The position numbers were made by a program, and so were the translations under genes. 64,000 nucleotides of DNA, from assembly GCA_017537025.1 (NCBI GenBank), contig JAFWCB010000008.1:372001-436000 (forward strand), read 5' to 3'. The stretch comes from Sediminibacterium sp. Lineage in GTDB: Bacteria; Bacteroidota; Bacteroidia; Chitinophagales; Chitinophagaceae. Positions within the stretch are counted from its first letter, which is position 1. Each line of letters starts with the position of its first letter. This document shows positions 53,258 through 62,813 of this stretch, in pieces. The notes beneath the pieces were generated by a model, which was given only the letters and a program-made list of their open reading frames with translations, was not told the origin of the DNA and searched no databases.

Positions 53258-55426
53258 ATGGGAGTAAAGCAGTTATCTATATTAATTTTTTCTCTTTTAT
53301 CTACTATTTCTGTTGTTAAAGCACAGGATATCATGCCCCCTATACCTGCCATTCGCCAACTACATCATGAATATATTCTTCGCTCATTAAATGCCATCGA
53401 TTCACTTCATCTCCCCAGAGCAGGTGTGGAGCAAGCACAAATTGATAGCGCGCAGAAAATGATAAACCTTTTTCGGATTCGGATAGAACAAAATCAGCAA
53501 CTGGATAATAATGGAAAATATAAATGGCTCAGGGGAGTGAATGATCTGCTCGTAGGGTTTCGTTCAGCTTTTGAAGCCCGAAATATACCTCCTTTAGAGT
53601 ACCTGCCACTTGTAAAGGCCTATGCTTTGGCAATGCAGAAAGATTGGGATCAATCTTCCATTGCACCACTGGTTAAAACCATGTTACTCGAAACAGCCAC
53701 CGTACTTACCGATAACTTTGCCCTAAAATCAAATATTGGTATTGAAGCTGCCAAAGACTTGCTTGTACTCAAACAATGCGAACGAAATCCAACACGTATA
53801 CTTGCTATTTTAACACGCTATCCGCAAAGTAGTTATGCAGATTCCCTCATTATCGTAGCAGGTAAAAAAGATCCGGAAGAATTGTATAGCTATGCCGCAG
53901 CGCCAAATGCTTTAGGTCGCAAAATTCAATCTGTTAATCACCCCCTGATTAAATTGATTTCACGCCTATCATTAATGCGTACCGGAAGAATGTATTTCCC
54001 TTTTTTGGATCAATTGAACAGTGGTGCTTTGTCTATGGACTCCATCACTCCTTATTTGCGAAATGATTCTGCCGTCCCCTACTTTCGGCTATTGGTACAA
54101 GCCAGAATTGCTTATGCCGAAAGAATGCGGCGGGGAGATACACCAATGGCAGTGCAGGTATTAAACGCAAAGCTTAAATCAAAAGCGATCGACGGTTTTA
54201 TTAATGATATCAATGCTTTGCACACTGAAAAAAATGAAACTATTCGGTTTAAAAAATTGGAAGGTCTAAATGCCATTGAACTCTATTATTTAGCCCTTAT
54301 GGGGGAAGAAGAAATGTATACCTCCAGTTTTGTTTCGGGGGTTTATCCTCGGATATTTACTCAAATGAGTATTCCTCGATCTGATTCATTGTTAACACAA
54401 GTAAAATATGATAGTTATAAGAAATTCATCAAAATGGCAGCTGCCTATAATAAACTGGATGATTTTTTAAGTCGAATGGATAGATACGATGCAGAGAACC
54501 TAATGAAGAAATTTGTGATGGGGTTAGAAAAAACAAATTCACTAGAAGATGCTGTTGATGTTGCTGATTCCTACTCCAGTATTTATGATCTGCAATTAAG
54601 AAAACTCATGGTTAACCAGGTAAATTTTGAACTGGAACGTTGCTTGCAAACGAAAATTAAGAAAGGAGAAATAGTTTATGGATTACTACAAAAAATATTT
54701 ACCTCACTCGATTCAACCAATAAAATAGATCTCTCTCAAACACTTGGTATCCCTCCCATTTACGAACTTCCTATTACACTGCTAAAAGATACTGTTTCCG
54801 GTAAAATTAATCTGCAACAATTTTTTTATGGCGATAAAGATGGCGGAGTCGTATTTAATGCATTCCTAAAAAAATTCACCAACTCCAATTGGAAGATCAT
54901 AAAAAAATCACAATGGGTGGAAGTAAATTCAGTAAAAGGAACGCCTATAACGATTTATGCCAATTTACCTTTGGATGAAACGCTCGAGCTCGACTCGCAA
55001 GCGCAAGACAGCTTAAACAGCTATTTGGAGGATAATAATATCCACCCATCAATCGTCATTCATCGCGGACACAGCTACTACCTAAAACAAACCATTCAAA
55101 AAATGCCATCTTCAGCCAAACTAGTGGTATTGGGTAGTTGCGGGGGCTATCAAAAATTAAATGATGTGCTCGAAAGGTCTCCGGGTGCCCATATCATTTC
55201 CTCTAAACAAATTGGTGCAGGTATTATTAATCAAGGATTGATTGATGTTATAGCGGAACAGTTGCGATCAGGAAAAAACCTGAATTGGCCCCAATTATGG
55301 AACAGCTTGGCTATTCGCTTTGTAGGCTCTAATCGAGAAAAATTTGATGATTACGTACCCCCACATAAAAATTTAGGGGCTATATTCATAACAGCATTCA
55401 ACACTCGTTTCGCAAGTTCAGATTAA
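53258..55426 (+). CDS. Large exported protein with a C-terminal clan-CD-like (caspase/gingipain-type) His/Cys pair
   Basis: A 722-residue exported protein with a signal peptide (LSILIFSLLSTISVVKAQ). Residues about 20-560 are mostly helical and unlike a family I recognise. The last 130 residues alternate beta strands and helices with HRGH (H602, H605) after a hydrophobic strand and, 23 residues later, VVLGSCGGY (C628). The spacing and the strand-HG / strand-SC layout resemble clan CD cysteine peptidases. This is a pattern reading, not a proven domain. The 3' end overlaps the convergent hydrolase gene by 4 bases. It lies downstream of possible Pho-type repeats. Confidence 0.65.
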   Translation: MGVKQLSILIFSLLSTISVVKAQDIMPPIPAIRQLHHEYILRSLNAIDSLHLPRAGVEQAQIDSAQKMINLFRIRIEQNQQLDNNGKYKWLRGVNDLLVGFRSAFEARNIPPLEYLPLVKAYALAMQKDWDQSSIAPLVKTMLLETATVLTDNFALKSNIGIEAAKDLLVLKQCERNPTRILAILTRYPQSSYADSLIIVAGKKDPEELYSYAAAPNALGRKIQSVNHPLIKLISRLSLMRTGRMYFPFLDQLNSGALSMDSITPYLRNDSAVPYFRLLVQARIAYAERMRRGDTPMAVQVLNAKLKSKAIDGFINDINALHTEKNETIRFKKLEGLNAIELYYLALMGEEEMYTSSFVSGVYPRIFTQMSIPRSDSLLTQVKYDSYKKFIKMAAAYNKLDDFLSRMDRYDAENLMKKFVMGLEKTNSLEDAVDVADSYSSIYDLQLRKLMVNQVNFELERCLQTKIKKGEIVYGLLQKIFTSLDSTNKIDLSQTLGIPPIYELPITLLKDTVSGKINLQQFFYGDKDGGVVFNAFLKKFTNSNWKIIKKSQWVEVNSVKGTPITIYANLPLDETLELDSQAQDSLNSYLEDNNIHPSIVIHRGHSYYLKQTIQKMPSSAKLVVLGSCGGYQKLNDVLERSPGAHIISSKQIGAGIINQGLIDVIAEQLRSGKNLNWPQLWNSLAIRFVGSNREKFDDYVPPHKNLGAIFITAFNTRFASSD

Positions 55427-56064
55427 TTTTGTAGAAAAGGGTTATTTCTCTTTTCATATCCAATACTGGTTTTGATGCCATGTCCGGGAAATACGACTAC
55501 ATCATCCGGCAACACAAATAATTTCTCTCGAATACTTTTAAGCAGGGTATCGTGGTTCCCCCCGGGTAAATCTGTTCGCCCAATGCTTTCCCTAAACAAA
55601 ACATCTCCCCCAATTAAAAATTGTTGTTCTTCAGAATAGAAGCAAATACTGGCTGGCGAATGACCCGGTGTTAAAATAATGGTAAGGGCATCATTTCCCA
55701 GTTGAATCGTATCTCCTTCTTGTAAATGATGAATGGGTCCTGAATAATTTGTAAAGGGTAACCCCCATTTCTCCCCCGAAAGCGGTGCTAGCTCAAGCAT
55801 CTTCTCTTCATCCGGGTGAATATATAGCGGGATATTATAGGTATCATGTACCCATTTATTACCAAAAACATGATCTAAATGGCAATGTGTATTGAGCAGT
55901 TGTTTGGGTTGCAGCGAGTTTGTATCTATAAAGGCACGCAATTTTTCCTCCTCTTCCGTAAAATAGCAGCCCGGATCAATAATGAGAGCCTGTTTGGCAT
56001 CATTATAAAGCACATAGGTATTCTCTTGAATAGGACTGAATGTAAAAACCTTAACGTTTATCAT
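55423..56064 (-). CDS. Metallo-beta-lactamase fold hydrolase, glyoxalase II-like
   Basis: A 213-residue cytoplasmic hydrolase. The zinc motif THCHLDH (HxHxDH), a third histidine in LTPGHSPAS, the bridging Asp in LIGGDVLF and the last His in VFPGHG are all present. The length and the N-terminus (FSPIQENTYVLYND) match the YcbL/glyoxalase II subgroup, which hydrolyses thioesters such as S-lactoylglutathione or analogues. Bacteroidota usually lack glutathione, so the thiol partner may differ. Divergent from the next gene. Confidence 0.9.
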   Translation of the reverse strand: MINVKVFTFSPIQENTYVLYNDAKQALIIDPGCYFTEEEEKLRAFIDTNSLQPKQLLNTHCHLDHVFGNKWVHDTYNIPLYIHPDEEKMLELAPLSGEKWGLPFTNYSGPIHHLQEGDTIQLGNDALTIILTPGHSPASICFYSEEQQFLIGGDVLFRESIGRTDLPGGNHDTLLKSIREKLFVLPDDVVVFPGHGIKTSIGYEKRNNPFLQN

Positions 56065-56122
56065 ATGCTAATTTTGTTCGTTTTAGTAGTAAATGACTAA
56101 TTTTAAAAGCCAAAGTTCGGAT

Positions 56123-59100
56123 ATGCAATTGAATAGAATCTGTAAGTGTGCCTTTTTCGTTTTTTTACTATATGCTGCCCCACAGCTTTTACTCGCTCAA
56201 GTAAATAGTGTTGAGTTCGGTAAAAATAGGATACAGCATAAGAAGTTCATATGGAAATTTTATCAATCTCCTAACTTCAACACCTATACCTCACAAGGTG
56301 GAGTAGAACTCGGTAAATTTGTAGCCCAAGTAGCCGAAGAAGAACTCAGGCCTATCGAGAATTTTATCGAATACTCCCTTCAACGTAGGGCAAACATCGT
56401 AGTCTATAATAATTATAACGATTATAAAAGTACTAATATCGGCTTGGGTAGCGATTGGCAAAATGCGGGTGGAACTACCAAGTTGGTAAATAATAAACTA
56501 GTGGTTTATTTTGATGGAAATCATGATCATCTCAGGTTACAAATTAGGGAAGGTATTGCGAGAGTATTAACCGATAATTTATTATTCGGTGATGATATTG
56601 GCGAATTTGCCAGTAACCAAGCTTTACTCGACCTGCCCAAATGGATGGTTGACGGATATGTAGCGTATGCTGCGCAACCTTGGAGCACTGAGAAAGACGA
56701 TCAATTAAAAAGCGCTATACTCAGTGGAAGGTATAAAAATTTCTATCAGTTTGCTTTCGAAAAACCACTACTAGCCGGACAAGCATTTTGGAATTATATC
56801 GGCGAAAAATATAGAAAAGAAAATATTACTTATCTGCTTTATCTCTCTAGGATATACAAAAATGTAAACAATGCCTGTTTGCGAATTTGTAAGAAAAAAT
56901 TCAAAGAAATTCTGAATGATTTCATGGTCTTTCAACAGAATAGATATATCACTGATATTCGTCAGCGTCGTAATCAGGTTAAAGGGTCTTTAACAGTTTC
57001 TGAGGATGTAACAAATAAAGATTACTTACGTTTTCAGGTAAATCCTAACCCTAAAAGTAATACCTATGCGGCCTTAGAATTTAGAAAAGGAATTTATAGC
57101 GTAAAATTGGTTGATAATTTTTACGACACTAAAACCCTACTAAAAAGTGGCGTACTTACCCGCCAAGGCGATATCAACCCCAACTATCCAATCATGGCTT
57201 GGGATGGAAAAGGTTCTCGTTTATTGGTGATTTACTGGGAAGATGGGAAAATAAAAATGTTCGTATATGATAATATCGCACGTTATAAAAGATTTAAACA
57301 AACTATCGATGGCTTCGATCAGATATTAGATGCCAGCTTTATGTTGGATGCTAATACTTTGGTAATGAGTGCGGTAAAAAACGGACATACAGATATTTAC
57401 ACCTACAAAATCGAAGAGCAAAAAACAACACAAATAACCAATGATATTTATGACGATTTAGATCCTACAGTGGTCGCTTTTCCCAATAGAGTAGGTATCA
57501 TTTTTGCTTCGAACCGCCCTAACAGTAATGCCCTTTCAACAGATACCGTATTACCAAGCAGATATCGCTATAATATATTTATGGTAGATATCTTGAATAA
57601 CAGTAAGGAAAAACAAATTGCCCAACTTACCAATATTAAGTCGGGTAATGCACGTTTCCCCATGCAGTATAATACGAATCATTTTACCTTTGTTTCTGAT
57701 GAGAATGGTATTGGTAACAGATGGGCCGGTTTTTTTGCTACACAAAGAAATGGATTAGATACGCTATACTACATTGGTGATGAAATATTACGTAACCCTT
57801 CTCCTAAAGAGTTTGACTCCACATTGATAGCCTGGCAAAAGCAAGAGCCCGATAGCGTGAGCTATTTCCAAGTATTTAAAGATTCTACCTATACATTTCC
57901 TATTACGAATTATCAAAGCTCTTTACTGGAAACAAGAATTGCGGGCGATAAGGGGCAAGTAAGCGAGGTAAGAAGAGAAGGCGACTTCAAGTTTGTGTAT
58001 AAGCTTAAAGTAGATGAAGTAGCGCTTAATAAGAGAAACGTGAACCCGCGCCCCTCCGAATATATGAAGCGGCAGAATGATGAAAGAAAAAATGCAGATG
58101 GAAGAGCAATTACTTATAAATCCAAACCTGTAACCGATACGGCTAAGAAAGTAGTGAAAGATTTTTTTCAAACTGAATTTGAAGACGAAAAAACGGATAC
58201 TACGAAGAAGTTAAATGCAATTCCCTTATTTACCCAACCCAAGACCTCAACGCTATCAAAATCCAAATTATTCGATTATAACCGGAAGTTTAATGCGGAT
58301 TATGCCTTGGTTGGATTTAGCAATAATATTTTAGTGAATAGGTATCAACCTTATGCGGGCGGCTCAGGACCTATTCAATTAAATAACGGGAATGATTTCA
58401 ACTTCACTTTTAGAGTTGGTGTAAGTGAATTGATGGAAGATATTCGATTTGTAGCCGGCTTTCGTTTCGGAACAAATCTTGCCGATAAAGATTTAATGCT
58501 TTCCTTTCAGAACTATCGTGGAAAAATTGATTGGGGCTTTACATATTATAGAAGTAATGTTTCTAATTTCTTTAATACATCCTTCAATAATATGCTTTAT
58601 ACGAACCTGTATCAAGCTAATGCAACTTATGCTTTTAATGCAGTTAAAAGTATTCGCTTAACGGCAGGTATCAGGAATGATAGAGGTGTGTTAAAGCCTT
58701 TCGATAATGCCACCGGTATTTCCAATCCTAATGCCCTAGCATTTCCAGACACCTTAATACGCTTCTTCGTTTCCAGATTGGAATATGTGCATGATAATAC
58801 ATTGAACCCCACACAGAATATTTGGAATGGGCTTCGCTATAAAATATATATGGATGTAAATCTTCCTAATATTAAAACGGCACTTAATAACGGTAAGCCA
58901 ACTATGAATTTTGGATTCGATGGCAGATACTATCATAAAATATATAGAAACTTTATTTGGGCGGGAAGAGCCGCAGCAGATTTCTCATGGGGCGGACAAA
59001 AACTGATTTATTATCTCGGTGGAGTTGATGGTTGGATAGGCCCTAAATTTAATAATCAGAATAAACCGGCAGCCGATCAAACGTATGCATTTCAAACATT

Positions 59101-59503
59101 AGCTGTGAATATGCGAGGATATCAGCAAAATATTGCAAATGGTAATAATGCATTTGTTATAAACAGTGAATTTAGGTTACCTGTATTTGCTACATTTATT
59201 GATAAACCAATTAACAGTGCCTTTATCCGAAATCTTCAAGTCATACAGTTTGTTGATTTAGGAACGGCTTGGAATGGAAAATATAACGGTATTAAACGCC
59301 CGGGAGATGTAATTACCTCACCTAGTACACCGGTGGTTGTACGGGTAGATGCTGGCGGACTTGGTCCCTTTGCAGGAGGGTACGGTTTCGGGTTACGCAG
59401 TACCTTACTCGGCTATTTCTTGAAGTTTGATGCAGGTTGGCCAATGAAAGGTTTTTTTGTAGGTAAACCGGTTTACTATTTTGCAATGGGCTTCGACTTT
59501 TAA
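56123..59503 (+). CDS. Envelope protein with degenerate peptidase-MA-like domain, TolB-like propeller and C-terminal barrel
   Basis: A 1126-residue exported protein. After a signal peptide (CAFFVFLLYAAPQLLLAQ) comes a domain resembling peptidase MA (about 35-280), but the HExxH zinc motif is replaced by REGIAR (about 142-146), so it is probably not an active metallopeptidase. TolB-like propeller blades follow (ITNDIYDDLDPTVV, IIFASNRPNSN, FTFVSDENG), and the last 350 residues have alternating beta strands of an outer-membrane barrel ending in AMGFDF. I start at ATG 56123; an ATG at 56093 is in frame. The next gene follows 16 bases later. Function unknown; envelope location is inferred. Confidence 0.75.
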   Translation: MQLNRICKCAFFVFLLYAAPQLLLAQVNSVEFGKNRIQHKKFIWKFYQSPNFNTYTSQGGVELGKFVAQVAEEELRPIENFIEYSLQRRANIVVYNNYNDYKSTNIGLGSDWQNAGGTTKLVNNKLVVYFDGNHDHLRLQIREGIARVLTDNLLFGDDIGEFASNQALLDLPKWMVDGYVAYAAQPWSTEKDDQLKSAILSGRYKNFYQFAFEKPLLAGQAFWNYIGEKYRKENITYLLYLSRIYKNVNNACLRICKKKFKEILNDFMVFQQNRYITDIRQRRNQVKGSLTVSEDVTNKDYLRFQVNPNPKSNTYAALEFRKGIYSVKLVDNFYDTKTLLKSGVLTRQGDINPNYPIMAWDGKGSRLLVIYWEDGKIKMFVYDNIARYKRFKQTIDGFDQILDASFMLDANTLVMSAVKNGHTDIYTYKIEEQKTTQITNDIYDDLDPTVVAFPNRVGIIFASNRPNSNALSTDTVLPSRYRYNIFMVDILNNSKEKQIAQLTNIKSGNARFPMQYNTNHFTFVSDENGIGNRWAGFFATQRNGLDTLYYIGDEILRNPSPKEFDSTLIAWQKQEPDSVSYFQVFKDSTYTFPITNYQSSLLETRIAGDKGQVSEVRREGDFKFVYKLKVDEVALNKRNVNPRPSEYMKRQNDERKNADGRAITYKSKPVTDTAKKVVKDFFQTEFEDEKTDTTKKLNAIPLFTQPKTSTLSKSKLFDYNRKFNADYALVGFSNNILVNRYQPYAGGSGPIQLNNGNDFNFTFRVGVSELMEDIRFVAGFRFGTNLADKDLMLSFQNYRGKIDWGFTYYRSNVSNFFNTSFNNMLYTNLYQANATYAFNAVKSIRLTAGIRNDRGVLKPFDNATGISNPNALAFPDTLIRFFVSRLEYVHDNTLNPTQNIWNGLRYKIYMDVNLPNIKTALNNGKPTMNFGFDGRYYHKIYRNFIWAGRAAADFSWGGQKLIYYLGGVDGWIGPKFNNQNKPAADQTYAFQTLAVNMRGYQQNIANGNNAFVINSEFRLPVFATFIDKPINSAFIRNLQVIQFVDLGTAWNGKYNGIKRPGDVITSPSTPVVVRVDAGGLGPFAGGYGFGLRSTLLGYFLKFDAGWPMKGFFVGKPVYYFAMGFDF

Positions 59504-59519
59504 TAACAGAATTGTGAAA

Positions 59520-62009
59520 ATGTGGCGTAATGGATTCTTTTTTTGCGTACTATCTTCTCTATGTTTATTAGTACAATATACACACGCCCAGCAAGTTACT
59601 TTACAGGGCATTGTACGGGATAAGCAAAGCAATGAACCTATTTCTTTTGCCTCCGTGATATTTAAAAAATCGGGTAAGGGAATGCTTACCGATTCGGCCG
59701 GCAATTTTGTTTTCAAACTTACTACTCCGGCGGTTCATGATACTTTAGTGGTTAGTAGTGTTGGATATAAAGTTTGGCGTATAGCTATTACTACGATAAA
59801 AGATACGGCATTCATCGAACCTTTACTGGAACTTTTGCCACCTTCTAATGAAGCAATTGTACGTGTAAAATATAATAGAGCTTTATGGTTCTGGCGCAAG
59901 ATAATGGCCAATAAATCGCATAGTGATAAAAAAGTTTGGAAAAACTATGCTTACGAAATACATAATAAACTAGAATTGGATATCAATAATATCCATAAAG
60001 AAAAACTATCCAAAAATGCTTTAATCAAACCACTCAATTTCGTATTCGACTATATTGATTCCACCTCTGAAACCAAGCCATACCTTCCTATTTATCTTTC
60101 AGAAACCCTTTCCGATTATTATTTTCAAAAAGATCCTGAAAAAATATATGAAAGAATAAAAGCTACCAAAACAAATGGAGTTGAGAATGAAAGTTTAGTA
60201 AAAGAACTTGGGGGTACTTATCAAAATATAAATGTGTTCAATAATTTTATACCTGTATTTGATAAAGAATATATCAGCCCATTTAATGCTAATGCCGATA
60301 ACTATTATCATTTCAAATTAGCAGATACTGCTTATATGAATGGAAAGCGGTTAGTACATCTGCGATTTAGTGGGAAAAGAAAAGGCGAAAATACTTTTGA
60401 TGGAGATTGTTGGGTATTTGATACCGCATTTGCAGTACAAAAAATTACCCTTCGCCCTTCTGCTGAAGTGAACATCAATTTTATCGAGGGCTTAACCCTT
60501 ATTCAGGAGTTCAAAAAAATCAACGATACTACTTGGTTTATTTATAAAGATAAATTCGTGGCCGATATTGCACCAATCGGCTCGGGAAAACTTGGTTTTA
60601 AAGGGAGAAAAACAACTACATACACGAATATCATTGTTAACAATGAATCAACCATTGCCCAATTACAAAAAAATAAAAAAAGTTTACAAATAGATGTTGC
60701 CGAAGATCGAGAATCTTATACAGATTCTTTTTGGACAAAAAAAAGGCATGAACCACTCGATAAAAATGAAATAACGGTATACAAAGTAATTGACACCCTT
60801 AATAAGAACCCTACCTATATTTTTTATAGAGATGCTATTGAAGTATTGGCGAAAGGCACAAAAGATTTTGGTAACATCAGATTAGGCCCCTGGTATTATT
60901 GGGTTAGCGGAAATGTTTGGGAAGGTGGCCGTTTCCGATTTGATATAGCTACCAACCGGGGCTTTAGTAATAAATGGAATTTCTCTGGCTACGCTGCTTA
61001 TGGTACTAACGACCAAGAATGGAAAGGTAAATTCCAAGCTAAGTATTTATTTGATAGAGAGTTGTGGACGTATTTACAGTTCACCTATAAAAATGATTTG
61101 GATAACCGCCAGATATATTATGATCAGTTAGGTACTGATAATATTTTTGCAACCATTTTTCGCCGACCCAATATTCCTTTTAAATTTCAACGTATTGAAG
61201 AAACTAAAATGGAATTTTTTAAAGAAACCGGCTGGGGCTTGAGTATCGGTATCAGTGGTAATAGAAGAAGGTTTTCTCCGCTAAAAAACCTACCTGCAGA
61301 ATCATTTTTTGCAACTAAAACCGGGAATCCCTTTCAAACTTTTGAAACAGCCGTTACGTTAAGGTATGCTTTTGCAGAACATTTTATTGAAGATAACTTT
61401 ATACGTACTTCTTTTGGTAGTTTATACCCGGTAGTAGAATTAAAATACACCAAAGCGTGGCAGGGTGTTTTTAATAGTACCAATGATTATCACAAATTAG
61501 ACCTAACTATATCTGATTATGTTAGCTTGGCTCCTTACGGCTATTTCTATTATAACTTTTTTGGTGGTAAAGTATTTGGTACGGCACCTTATCAAATGCT
61601 GGACATATTACCAGGTAATGAGCTATTTTATTTTAATAAATATGCTTTTAACCTCATGCATCAGTTTGAATATTTAACCGATTCATATACCGGATTTAAT
61701 GTAGAACATAATATAGGAAGTGGACTATTTCGCTTTTTGCCAATTACCCGTAAATTAAAATTCAGGCAGTTTTGGAGTGCTAAAGCTGTAGTGGGTAGTT
61801 TATCAGATGCTAATAAAGCCTATAATTTTGTAGGCAACTATCCATATCAATCGTTAGATAATAATGTGTATATGGAAATTGGAACCGGTATAGATAATAT
61901 ACTTCGTTTTTTTCGGGTAGATTTTGTTTGGGGTGTATCTCCTAAATCTATTGTTACAGACCCTGCCCGCAGATTTGGTGTATTCGCTTCTTTCCGGTTA
62001 AACTTTTAA
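59520..62009 (+). CDS. DUF5686 family outer-membrane protein with carboxypeptidase-regulatory-like domain
   Basis: An 829-residue exported protein: signal peptide ending in THAQ, a carboxypeptidase-regulatory-like beta domain (about 25-105: GIVRDKQSNEPISFASVIF), and a long DUF5686 region with a C-terminal outer-membrane-barrel-like body ending in FASFRLNF. DUF5686 proteins are common in Bacteroidota; the function is unknown. I start at ATG 59520 (MWRNGFFF), 16 bases after the preceding gene, in probable cotranscription. The frame is open 13 codons upstream into the previous gene. Confidence 0.85.
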   Translation: MWRNGFFFCVLSSLCLLVQYTHAQQVTLQGIVRDKQSNEPISFASVIFKKSGKGMLTDSAGNFVFKLTTPAVHDTLVVSSVGYKVWRIAITTIKDTAFIEPLLELLPPSNEAIVRVKYNRALWFWRKIMANKSHSDKKVWKNYAYEIHNKLELDINNIHKEKLSKNALIKPLNFVFDYIDSTSETKPYLPIYLSETLSDYYFQKDPEKIYERIKATKTNGVENESLVKELGGTYQNINVFNNFIPVFDKEYISPFNANADNYYHFKLADTAYMNGKRLVHLRFSGKRKGENTFDGDCWVFDTAFAVQKITLRPSAEVNINFIEGLTLIQEFKKINDTTWFIYKDKFVADIAPIGSGKLGFKGRKTTTYTNIIVNNESTIAQLQKNKKSLQIDVAEDRESYTDSFWTKKRHEPLDKNEITVYKVIDTLNKNPTYIFYRDAIEVLAKGTKDFGNIRLGPWYYWVSGNVWEGGRFRFDIATNRGFSNKWNFSGYAAYGTNDQEWKGKFQAKYLFDRELWTYLQFTYKNDLDNRQIYYDQLGTDNIFATIFRRPNIPFKFQRIEETKMEFFKETGWGLSIGISGNRRRFSPLKNLPAESFFATKTGNPFQTFETAVTLRYAFAEHFIEDNFIRTSFGSLYPVVELKYTKAWQGVFNSTNDYHKLDLTISDYVSLAPYGYFYYNFFGGKVFGTAPYQMLDILPGNELFYFNKYAFNLMHQFEYLTDSYTGFNVEHNIGSGLFRFLPITRKLKFRQFWSAKAVVGSLSDANKAYNFVGNYPYQSLDNNVYMEIGTGIDNILRFFRVDFVWGVSPKSIVTDPARRFGVFASFRLNF

Positions 62010-62014
62010 TAAAT

Positions 62015-62812
62015 TTATTTAGACTGATTCAAATCTTCCGGAGGCTCCGCAATGAAAGTTGGCTCACGTAATTCAACAGGCTGAGTGGTTGCTTTGCGCA
62101 AACGCATATTTAACAATTCAACCCCAAAAGAAAATGCCATAGCGAAATAAACATAGTTTTTTAAATGCAGTTCATGTGCCCCTTCCGCATCCCATCCCTC
62201 CACCAATAATACAAACCCGATCATCACCAAAAAGGAGAGTGCCAACATTTTTAAAGTAGGATGTTTATGTATGAAAGTGGCAATTTTCGGACTAAATAAA
62301 AACATGATAAGCATAGCAATTATAACAGCACTTATCATTACTTCTAAATGTTTGGCAGTACCTCCGGCAGTAATTATACTATCAAAACTAAATACCATAT
62401 CAATAAGTATTATTTGTATCACAGCATTACTAAAACTAAGAGCCTTTGTTTGGGACTTACCTATAGCATCTTCTTCACCTTCTAATTTGTGGTGAATTTC
62501 TTTTACCGTTTTATATAGTAAAAATAAACCTCCGCCTAACATCACCAAACTTGCTAAATCAAATGGCTTGTTCAGGATAGTAAAAACGGGTTTCCCTTTT
62601 TGTTGTAAAAGCCAGCTTAAGCAAAATAATAATATAGTACGCGATATGATACCGGTGATCATCCATATAAATCTTGCCTTAGGTTGTAAGGCTTTTGGTA
62701 ATCTACTCATGATAATGCTTACGAATATTACATTATCTATCCCGAGTACTATTTCTAAAATGGTAAGTACTAAAAAGCTAACTAAACTTTCTGTTGTAAA
62801 AAGATATTCCAT
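62015..62812 (-). CDS. TerC family integral membrane protein
   Basis: A 265-residue membrane protein with about seven hydrophobic segments. The TerC signatures are TILEIVLGIDNVIFVSII near the N-terminus and IILIDMVFSFDSIITAGG in the middle, with metal-binding Asp residues. TerC proteins are linked to manganese or other metal export and to tellurite resistance; here no tellurite genes are nearby, so metal homeostasis for secreted proteins is more likely. I start at ATG 62810-62812; the start lies one base from the pyrD stop, so the two are cotranscribed. Confidence 0.92.
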   Translation of the reverse strand: MEYLFTTESLVSFLVLTILEIVLGIDNVIFVSIIMSRLPKALQPKARFIWMITGIISRTILLFCLSWLLQQKGKPVFTILNKPFDLASLVMLGGGLFLLYKTVKEIHHKLEGEEDAIGKSQTKALSFSNAVIQIILIDMVFSFDSIITAGGTAKHLEVMISAVIIAMLIMFLFSPKIATFIHKHPTLKMLALSFLVMIGFVLLVEGWDAEGAHELHLKNYVYFAMAFSFGVELLNMRLRKATTQPVELREPTFIAEPPEDLNQSK

Positions 62813-62813
62813 A

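Noticed and set aside
62015-62812. TerC as part of a tellurite-resistance or phage-defence gene set
   Set aside because: No other ter genes are present; the neighbours are pyrD and an envelope protein.
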